In this document: positions 57,701 to 64,000 of the stretch, one piece after another | Layout of the letters: every line of letters starts with the position of its first letter | Position numbering within the stretch: the first letter of the stretch is position 1 | NCBI GenBank assembly: GCA_035772405.1 | Contig: JAYKKM010000192.1 | Span: forward strand, 124,001 to 188,000 | Source of the DNA: Chrysogorgia sp. JL179-B06 | Taxonomy: Eukaryota > Cnidaria > Anthozoa > Scleralcyonacea > Chrysogorgiidae | Reading direction: 5' to 3' | DNA length: 64,000 nucleotides | Translations under genes and position numbers: made by a program | The notes under the pieces: generated by a model | What the model was told of the DNA's origin: nothing | Database searches by the model: none | Seen by the model: only the letters and a program-made list of their open reading frames with translations

Positions 57701-58311
57701 ACTAAATAGACCCGCATACGTGGGTATGTGCATACTAGACTTGAGCAAAACGCTGATGTACAATTTTCACTATAATTATATTATGAAAAAGTACTCTAGC
57801 GACACCTGTAGATTACACTTCACTGACACTGACAGTCTGTTGTACTCAATCAAAACTGGCGACGTTTATTCCGACTTCATGGAGGAGCGCGAAAAGTTTG
57901 ACAATAGCGATTACCCTGCAGACAACCCGTTCGTTCAAAGAGAATAAGAAAGTTATTGGCAAGATGAAAGACGAGTGCGCTGGAACACCAATTATTGAGT
58001 TCGTTGGGTTGCGCAGTAAAATGTACAGCTATTTGAAAGAGGATGGGGGTGGTGGGAAAACCGCTAAAGGCATTAGAAAGAATATAATTAAAAAAGTGAT
58101 CAAGCACGAAGATTATAAAAGTGTGTTACTTGAGCAGAAACAATTGCGACACACAATGAAGACCATTAGAAGTGTCAAGCATCAGCTCGGTAGTTATGAA
58201 ATTAATAAGGTGTCGTTATCCTGTTTTGACGATAAACGATACCTTTTAGAAAATGGTATTGACTCCTACGCGTATGGTCACAAAAACATTGTAGTGAGAG
58301 ACATACCTTAA
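54722..58311 (+). pseudogene. polB: Polinton family B DNA polymerase with two frameshifts (right A copy)
   Basis: The first frame (54722-57658) covers about 940 meaningful residues: zinc finger CRYCLQCF (about 326), exonuclease YADFEAI (about 381), CHIC..DHCHVSGKYRG insert (about 480-505), HNLRGYDSHF, YHDLYLKSDVLLLADVF (exo III), palm A LDANNLYGW (about 773) and palm B KLMNNSVFGK (about 934). An extra A in an A-run near 57550 shifts the frame. Palm C (FTDTDSLLY) is in the second frame (to 57947). Another shift near 57915 leads to the C-terminal frame (GKMKDE, SYEINKVSLSCFDDKR). Motifs are otherwise intact, so inactivation is recent or the indels are sequencing errors. Confidence 0.88.
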
Positions 58312-58360
58312 ACACTGCGACGTGATTCCCATAAGGTCACTCTCTCCACGCGTGCGAGAT

Positions 58361-58607
58361 TGCAAACGCTTTTCTCACCGACTTGTTAATCAGCAAATTC
58401 GCTAGCTTACTGGATGGGTACGCTATTGAAAATCCTGACGAACTAAACGACGAGTTGCAAAAAGACGTCGAGAGCATTGTCGCGATTGTGACACCGTACG
58501 TGCCTTTCTTGGGCTTGTTGTCGGGAGGAATCACAACGTCGAAATACGTGTACGACCACCATTTCAGAAGTGCGACAAACACTGAAAATAGTGAGCGGGT
58601 GGACTAA
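58361..58607 (+). pseudogene. TIR-duplicated 3' part of the MG-starting protein gene
   Basis: It encodes the C-terminal ~80 residues (LISKFASLLDG, DELNDELQKD, VTPYVPFLGLLSGG...) with deletions: NGLNA shortened to GYA, and the PLLKK segment lost. It has no start codon of its own. It exists because the TIR extends into the gene at the other end. Confidence 0.8.
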
Positions 58608-58816
58608 TTTGCATGCTAGCAGGTGGTTTCATAACAACCGCGCGAGCCCATTCACACAACAGTTTTTTATTCACGATATTTATAGTGTACAATCATAACG
58701 AGTACGCTCAAAGTTAGACAGTCTTAGCATGGTGGTGATGGGTTACTCCTCACTCCTTCTTCAAACACTGCGATTCTTCTCTCATGGTCAGCACGACAGC
58801 AGGTGGTTGTACGTGT

Positions 58817-58999
58817 GTTGCTAACAACAACATTCCATTGCGAATAGCAACCACAACTTTTTGAAAAAAAATATTTTAAAACGAAAGTATTTTTTCAAAG
58901 TGAAAATATTTTTTCAAAGTGAAAACATTTTTTAAAAGTGAAAACATTTTTTTAAAAAGTTGTGGTTGCTATTCGCAATGGAATGTTGTTGTTAGCAAC
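58817..58999. repeat. Long internal hairpin in right TIR
   Basis: Same 46-bp complementary arms as at 40863-41025, but with a longer A/T loop carrying extra TTTTTCAAAGTGAAAA units. Confidence 0.85.
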
Positions 59000-59244
59000 A
59001 TCAACAGGTGACCTTGATTCGTATAGCAGGTAGAGCACTCTCGCATACGAAATCTATTTAACACTACCACTAGACTGGCTTTCTCGCTGAAATTTACTAA
59101 ACATCATCACTAGAATCACAATCTAGTGGCTTTTTTTTCGCGCGTGAATTGAGACAGCGGCAGAGCGCGTCTGTTGTAGTTTGTTGAGCAAAAATGTGAA
59201 AATGTTGGAACGACTATTTTTAATATATGACAAACGATTGCCAT

Positions 59245-59413
59245 AGTAGTATAGCAGGTGGGGCTGCGAGCTTATTCGATGTTAATCGTTAATATAAATA
59301 CCAAAACATCGCCAAATTTGTCGAGTCGTGACTTGGTCAAATTTGGTGATGTTTTGGTGTTTATATTCACAGTTGAGGTCGATTGAGCTCGCAGCCCTAC
59401 TTGCTATACTACT
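59245..59413. repeat. Terminal imperfect palindrome, right end of right A copy
   Basis: 169 bp. Arms AGTAGTATAGCA(G/A)GT(G/A)GGG match with about one mismatch in five around a TCGAGTCGTGACTTGG centre. It is of the same length as the left copy's palindrome at 25570-25739, but less perfect. Confidence 0.8.
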
Positions 59414-59419
59414 ATTTTG
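59414..59419. other. 6-bp target-site duplication (right of right A copy)
   Basis: ATTTTG, identical to 40468-40473. Confidence 0.9.
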
Positions 59420-60241
59420 GGGGACTATAATAAACTAATTGTCCATCCCCCCCACCACCTTGTCGATTCCATTGAATGGGTACTGTTGTTAACAATTCGG
59501 AACAACTATCACCAACTAAACCCAGTTCTATTTCATCACAATATATAAACATTTTATTTAATCCGTCGGATACGTCGGGTAAGTAATCAAAATGTTTAGA
59601 AAAAAGGGTTCGAGGTGTAGGATTATCTTTTTTTATTTCAAACAAGAGAGGTACGATTGCAAGACCTTTTTCATTTTTTAAACCTAGCATAAAAGCTATT
59701 TTTTTTGAAAATAATATATTAATCTTTTGATTAAAAGAAGCATATTGAATACCCTTTTTTTCTACCGTAGTCTTGTTAGATAATCGAAATTCATTCACCC
59801 GTAACCCATCGGCTACTTTACTCGCATTTTCATATACTCAATCTCAACATTAACATTAATAATTACTTTCCCATTTGATCCGATGGTAAAAAAAATTTCA
59901 AATCCTTCTAAGATATTATTTAAAAATATAATTAATGAAGACAAATCATAAATTCCGTCGGGTATAATAAATTTATCCGATGTAAAAACGAACTCACTGT
60001 TTGCGTATACCGAATTATTATTTTCTTCGGGTATAAAATTCTTATAGGTTATGATAAATGAAAAAAAACATTCATCACCTACAATATTTTTAGTTGTTTG
60101 AGGATAACAAACTTGTAAAACTTCTAAAAAACATTCATTGTTCAAAGCATCAATGGGTTGTGCAATTTTCATTTCAAAATCATTAATCAAATTCTTTTGA
60201 AGTCCTCTTGATATTGAATTACTAGCAATGTGTAAATTCAT
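59414..60241 (-). pseudogene. Element B putative virion protein, frameshifted and split by element A
   Basis: The N-terminal frame (59813-60241) starts MNLHIASNSISRG and has the CFLEVLQVCYPQT and IIPDGIYDLSSLIIFLN patterns. The second frame (to 59414) has no ATG and carries FMLGLKNEKG, YLPDVSDGLNKMFIYCDEIE and LLTTVPIQW, matching the order 'LGf...GlnkmyvyCDivE..lVGds..ll.tvPv' of the widespread Polinton minor virion protein. A frameshift lies at about 59800-59815. Element A interrupts it at 59414; the last ~43 codons are at 40343-40473. Confidence 0.65.
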
Positions 60242-61152
60242 TTTTTTTTTAAAACTTGTAATTCAGCACGATAAAAAATTCCTTTAATTTCTTCACGTTG
60301 TTCGTCTTCTAATTGATATGTAACGGGATCAGTGATAAATACTTTTTTAATAAAAAATATCTCATTTGTCCATCGTCGAAGACTGCTTTTTTCAAAAATA
60401 TTATTTTTTACTCTCGCAATACGTACACGCGTACCTTCTCGTATCAGATCTTGAGTGGGAATAGGATAATTTAAATGATCACGTACCATTTTATTTTTTA
60501 CTTTACGTATTTTTCCTTTTTTTTCTTCGCGATAAATTTCAAAAGGTGTTGCACCAGCTAATGCTTTATGTGGGGAATTATTATAACGATTAACAATAAG
60601 GGGTAAATACTGAATATAGTCAAATTCTCCAGTCATTGTTAAAACACGACGAACCATTGTTTTTAAAGTTCCAATTACACGTTCCACATGGGATGCTTTT
60701 ATTTCTCTATTATACGTATGAAATACTTCAAAATTATATTTTTTACTTAATTTCGTACGTATATCTTGAAATTCTGTTCCTTCATCACTTTGAATTTTAA
60801 GAGGGGATATTCCTTCTTCAATAAGAATACTTTCAAATTTATTTTTAACATTATTAGACGTTTTCTTTTTTATTAATTTCACCCAGCAAAATCTTGAAAA
60901 AATATCAATACACACCAACCAATAACGATATTGATTATTATATCGGGCTAAATCTTTATTTTCAGCTAAATCAATTTCCCATTGTTCATTATTTTTATTA
61001 ACAGCATATTTCAATCGTCTATATTTTTTTTTACTACTACTATGTAATCTATAATTAGAATAATCCTCATCAGTTAATGTCTCTCCTTTTAATAATCTTG
61101 AAGCTTTTTCAATAAAGTCAGCAGAAAATTTAGTTTTTTTCTTTTTACTCAT
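60238..61152 (-). CDS. int: Retroviral-type integrase, element B
   Basis: 304 residues. DDE core: EQWEIDLAENKD (first Asp, about 60), PLKIQSDEGTEF (second Asp, about 122), KASHVERVIGTLK (Glu, about 157). NRYNNSPHKALAGATPFEIYREE follows, then an SH3-like C-terminal barrel (EGTRVRIARVKN). No chromodomain, unlike element A. All three catalytic residues are present. It overlaps the next gene by 4 nt (ATGA). Confidence 0.92.
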   Translation of the reverse strand: MSKKKKTKFSADFIEKASRLLKGETLTDEDYSNYRLHSSSKKKYRRLKYAVNKNNEQWEIDLAENKDLARYNNQYRYWLVCIDIFSRFCWVKLIKKKTSNNVKNKFESILIEEGISPLKIQSDEGTEFQDIRTKLSKKYNFEVFHTYNREIKASHVERVIGTLKTMVRRVLTMTGEFDYIQYLPLIVNRYNNSPHKALAGATPFEIYREEKKGKIRKVKNKMVRDHLNYPIPTQDLIREGTRVRIARVKNNIFEKSSLRRWTNEIFFIKKVFITDPVTYQLEDEQREEIKGIFYRAELQVLKKK

Positions 61153-61154
61153 TT

Positions 61155-62045
61155 CTATAATAAAGAAATAAAATTAATATAATATTCTTCAAGTTCATCA
61201 ACGAGTTCTTTGTCGCGTAATATCCCCATAAAATCAACTTCTATATTTTTACAGGCTAACTCTTTATTTATAGTATCACCGTACAAACATAATGTATCTT
61301 GTATATTTTTACAACATCTAAAACGATAGTAAAAAATTTCTGAAATTACTGATGGACTTAAACGGTGACAAACCTCATCATCATCACTTTCTACTTTTAT
61401 TTTCTTAATCTTTTCGTTGTCGTCGTCATCGTCGACGTCGTCGTCAAAATTGAGTGTGGTTTTCTTTTTCTTCAATACTCGTTTTTTGACGGTGGTAGGT
61501 TGGGATTTATGACCTGTTGCATGATTATACTTTCTTAGGGCAATAATATATTCATCCAAGGAATCTTTCTTTTTTATATGAAAACTACCCCAATCATCAG
61601 ACCATACGATTTCACTTGGCGTTGCATTGTTGTTGTTGCTGGTTGTCGGTGTTGGATCATCGTCAAATTCCATTGCATCGGCTAATTCGTTATCTTGATG
61701 TTGATAACAAATTTCCAAACCACCCCACGCATCTGTACGAACAACCAAACGGCATGTTTGCTTTTTCCAATTTTCAAATTTTACCACTTCAAAAAATATC
61801 TGCGTCGATTTCTCTTGAATGCTAATCTTATTAAGAACATTCAACAATGGAGGAATATGATCATTTTTCACTTCAACAGCGCTATTGTATGTGTACTTGT
61901 CACATCTTTTATTTGTCGGATATACTTTGGCGAGAATAGCATTACCGTTGATTTTTTTTTGTGCAATTATTTTTGCAGACAAATCTGTATACGATTGCAT
62001 TTTATAAAAATGATCATATTGTTGTCGTGCGTAAAGTTCCACCAT
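61155..62045 (-). CDS. Unknown acidic protein, element B
   Basis: 296 residues. The N-terminal 120 are beta-rich (AILAKVYPTNKRC, STQIFFEVVKFENW, CRLVVRTDAWGGLEICYQ), which could be an OB-like or single-stranded-DNA-binding fold. A low-complexity linker has DDDPTPTTSNNNN and a DDDVDDDDDNEK run. A helical C-terminus ends the protein. It is first in the leftward operon, with a TATAAAAT box about 55 bp upstream and the integrase 2 bp downstream. No family recognised. Confidence 0.5.
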   Translation of the reverse strand: MVELYARQQYDHFYKMQSYTDLSAKIIAQKKINGNAILAKVYPTNKRCDKYTYNSAVEVKNDHIPPLLNVLNKISIQEKSTQIFFEVVKFENWKKQTCRLVVRTDAWGGLEICYQHQDNELADAMEFDDDPTPTTSNNNNATPSEIVWSDDWGSFHIKKKDSLDEYIIALRKYNHATGHKSQPTTVKKRVLKKKKTTLNFDDDVDDDDDNEKIKKIKVESDDDEVCHRLSPSVISEIFYYRFRCCKNIQDTLCLYGDTINKELACKNIEVDFMGILRDKELVDELEEYYINFISLL

Positions 62046-62096
62046 CTTTGAATCCGAGTGAAGGGTAAATGATGAATCACTGTAGAGACAGTGGTT

Positions 62097-62104
62097 ATTT
62101 TATA
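62097..62104 (-). promoter_or_regulatory. TATA box for the leftward integrase operon, element B
   Basis: TATAAAAT on the minus strand, about 55 bp before the ATG at 62045, matching the spacing of the 27067 box in the same element. Confidence 0.55.
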
Positions 62105-62146
62105 CCCTCCTCACAATTAAAAAAAATTTGCATCACAAAAATTTTA

Positions 62147-62690
62147 TTACACTAATAACGTGTATAATTGATTACAACATTTGATATCAAATAAACTATT
62201 GTGTTTGCGTTGCATAACTCCTAAAATTTTACATAACTTTCTATGTTGTTTTTTTGTTTTTATTTTACATTCTATTTTATTTTCTAGAAATGCAACAAGT
62301 GCTTTCCCTATTCTTCCATTTCCATCGGAAAAAGGATGAATGGTTTCAAAAATATAATAAATCAAAACTGATATATTTTTTCTTTGATAGTTTTTTACGT
62401 AAAATTCATCTAAATGTTCCATATATTGTTGAATATATAGGGGATCAATCCCCTCATGAAATCCAACAAATCTTTTGTTTTGACTGTAATGTCCAGCATT
62501 CGTTAAATGGGACATAGATATTTCATGAATAGTTTTACAACATTCACTTATTTTCCATATAAAATTTTCGAAGGGCAAAACAAAATCTCCCACATCTCAT
62601 CCAAAATTCTTTTTCATTTTCTTCGTCTTCTTCCATTCGTATAACATCATACGCAAACACTTTAAATTTTATACAGTCTTTTAATTCCAT
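62147..62690 (-). pseudogene. Fic-domain protein, frameshifted
   Basis: The main frame (62147-62593, opened only by a GTG) carries the Fic core: FVGFHEGIDPLYIQQYMEHL, then IFETIHPFSDGNGRIGKALV with the canonical HPFxDGNGRxG motif (catalytic His about residue 86), and a C-terminal helix. A good ATG start (MELKDCIKFKVFAYDV) lies in another frame at 62690 and runs into the first frame near 62595, so a small frameshift is likely. Fic enzymes transfer AMP or similar groups to protein side chains. No inhibitory (S/T)xxxE(G/N) helix is obvious. Confidence 0.7.
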
Positions 62691-62696
62691 TTTTTT

Positions 62697-63962
62697 CTAC
62701 ATACACGTTTGTTCACTAATACTTTTATAAAAATTATCCCAATTCACATTCGATTCAGTCATTTCATACATAGGATTGTATGCAGCTAAATTATAATTCA
62801 ATGTTGTTTTTATATACTTTTTTATCATAGTAAATAATTCTATTACATCTTCCTCAAGCATTATTACATATGCAAATATTTTCTCTTTACACTTAAATTC
62901 TCCTATAAATCCCCCATAATCTTGCTTAACACCCACAGAATGATTAACTTGGGTGTGATTTTCATTTAAAACATAATTACTTTTGTTTAAAATACTTAAT
63001 TTCAAAGGATCAAACTCAAAAAAATAACTTTTACTCTTACAATTTTTATACCGACATTTATCAAAGGATACTTGACCCTTTTTTATATCATGTATAAAAT
63101 CCCCAAAAATATATCTAATATTTTTTTCAGAAAGACCTTTTTTTTGTCTATTGAAAAAACTTCCTATAGGGTTATGTTCACGACAATAAAAAATAAAACA
63201 TGAAGTGAACATGATAAGATTTTTAATTGTACTACAATAAGCATAAGAATTGAAAATACTAGGTGATACCATTAACAAATAAATATTTAAAAAAAGAGCA
63301 AAATCACCTTTCTGGCTATGTATGTGCTTAAATTTGCTTACTAAACTTTCTTTTCCAAAACCCAGGGTATAAGATATGTATTTTCTTTCAAAGGTTAAAT
63401 TTTGTACAAAATATGTATGATGATATTTATCATTGGTTTTTAAACATTGAAATAAATCTGAGTGTTGGTTTTCAAGGGGTAATACAATATATAATTCGTT
63501 AAAACAATCGGGGAATGAAAAAAAACTACAGCATAACGTGTCTAATTCAACGAGTATAGTACGTTGTTGAAGCCATGATCTCTTCAAGGAATATTTTCTT
63601 TGACTTGTTTGTAAATTCGGGATCATATAAGAGAAACGATCTTCTAGAATAAAATAGGATTCCATTCCATGGGTTGCTTGAATTTTTTTCATATTGACTA
63701 TATAGCTTTCTTCAGGGGGATGAATGTTTTCACAATGCATCCTGGGACATGTGACATATTTTCCACGATAATAATCAAATAATCCACATACCCAAAATAA
63801 ATATCCAATTTCTCCTTGGTTAAAATATTGAAAATAAAGAACAACTCTTAAAATTGTTTCAATCATATTGCTGTGATTTTGAAATAATCTCTTACTCTTT
63901 ATATAGCTTTTCAAATTCATTAAGCTAAATAAACACATTAATCTAAATAAAATAAAAAACAT
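62697..63962 (-). CDS. Element B terminal-gene paralogue 2
   Basis: Up to 421 residues. It is homologous by eye to 25740-26672: IETILRVVLYFQYF...IGYLFWVCGLFDYYRGK, then YMIPNLQTSQRKYSL and SCFIFYCREHNPIGSF. The C-terminal ~150 residues have no counterpart in the truncated paralogue. It is rich in aromatic residues and Cys; CPRMHC and CRYKNC could bind metal. The start is uncertain (several Met in the first 35 residues). Function unknown. Confidence 0.55.
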   Translation of the reverse strand: MFFILFRLMCLFSLMNLKSYIKSKRLFQNHSNMIETILRVVLYFQYFNQGEIGYLFWVCGLFDYYRGKYVTCPRMHCENIHPPEESYIVNMKKIQATHGMESYFILEDRFSYMIPNLQTSQRKYSLKRSWLQQRTILVELDTLCCSFFSFPDCFNELYIVLPLENQHSDLFQCLKTNDKYHHTYFVQNLTFERKYISYTLGFGKESLVSKFKHIHSQKGDFALFLNIYLLMVSPSIFNSYAYCSTIKNLIMFTSCFIFYCREHNPIGSFFNRQKKGLSEKNIRYIFGDFIHDIKKGQVSFDKCRYKNCKSKSYFFEFDPLKLSILNKSNYVLNENHTQVNHSVGVKQDYGGFIGEFKCKEKIFAYVIMLEEDVIELFTMIKKYIKTTLNYNLAAYNPMYEMTESNVNWDNFYKSISEQTCM

Positions 63963-64000
63963 TGTGTTTTCTGGTTCATTCTTCAGTTGAATCTCATGCA

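Larger units (their letters stand above)
40474..59413. mobile_element. Element A, right copy: Polinton/Maverick with both termini
   Basis: 18.9 kb, bounded by AGTAGTATAGC...GCTATACTACT and a 6-bp ATTTTG duplication. TIRs are about 1.2 kb (left) and 1.06 kb (right). It is inserted in an element B virion gene, which proves it arrived after B. All genes but the polymerase look open. The polymerase has two frameshifts, so this copy is not autonomous as it stands. Confidence 0.93.
58359..59413. repeat. Right terminal inverted repeat of the right A copy
   Basis: Inverted match to 40474-41682, starting abruptly inside the MG-protein coding sequence (GCAAACGCTTTTCTCACCGA). Besides substitutions it lacks about 160 bp of the coiled-coil frame and two short segments of the MG gene. 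Confidence 0.85.
59414..64000. mobile_element. Element B, second part
   Basis: AT-rich composition and gene style resume exactly at the second ATTTTG copy. It contains a split virion gene, integrase, an acidic protein, a Fic-domain gene and a terminal-gene paralogue. No terminus of B is reached before 64000. Confidence 0.8.

Noticed and set aside
9749..59413. The two A copies as one assembly duplication
   Set aside because: They differ throughout by substitutions, carry different frameshifts, have different subterminal repeats and one strongly diverged gene; they are distinct insertions.

Overview
The window is animal genomic DNA, most likely from an aquatic invertebrate (an inference, from the transposon types only). 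It is dominated by giant virus-like DNA transposons of the Polinton/Maverick (adintovirus-like) class. I recognise no intact host gene, tRNA, rRNA or CRISPR array.

Positions 1-9748 are a graveyard of smaller elements. There is a decayed Ty3/gypsy integrase split by a 2.4-kb terminal-inverted-repeat (TIR) element with a TAA target duplication (486-2903). A degenerate CR1/L2-like LINE with endonuclease and reverse-transcriptase pieces lies at about 3700-5835. Several repeat-rich or foldback sequences and microsatellites follow.

From 9749 to the end lie two kinds of Polinton. Element A has balanced base composition and occurs twice in opposite orientation. The left copy (9749-25739) has lost its polymerase-side end. 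The right copy (40474-59413) has both ends, TIRs of about 1.1-1.2 kb, an AG...CT terminus and a 6-bp target duplication, ATTTTG. Element A encodes a protein-primed-type DNA polymerase B, a zinc-ribbon protein, three small membrane or coiled-coil proteins, a double zinc-finger protein, thymidine kinase, a BRO-N/VRR-NUC/zinc-finger fusion, two tiny MG-starting proteins, a fibre-like protein, a highly variable tail-anchored protein, two paralogous virion-protein candidates, a chromodomain integrase, a large membrane protein, a major capsid protein, an A32-type packaging ATPase and a third MG-starting protein.

Element B is strongly AT-rich and is a different Polinton lineage. It occupies 25740-40473 and resumes at 59414-64000, because the right copy of A is inserted in one of its virion-protein genes. 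The left copy of A ends inside another B gene. B carries its own polymerase B, packaging ATPase, adenain-like protease, major capsid protein, integrase and several basic core-like proteins with GG cleavage-type motifs. Its accessory genes include a SET-domain protein (in-frame stop), a Fic-domain protein (frameshift), an exonuclease-like protein and two paralogous genes at its two ends.

The layout is therefore Polinton within Polinton. Both A copies and B carry inactivating lesions, so these are old insertions. Most capsid-module genes of the right A copy are still open. The points most worth a second look are the near-perfect terminal palindromes of A, the single gene that is strongly diverged between two otherwise similar A copies, and the unusual enzyme cargo (TK, BRO-N/VRR-NUC, SET, Fic).
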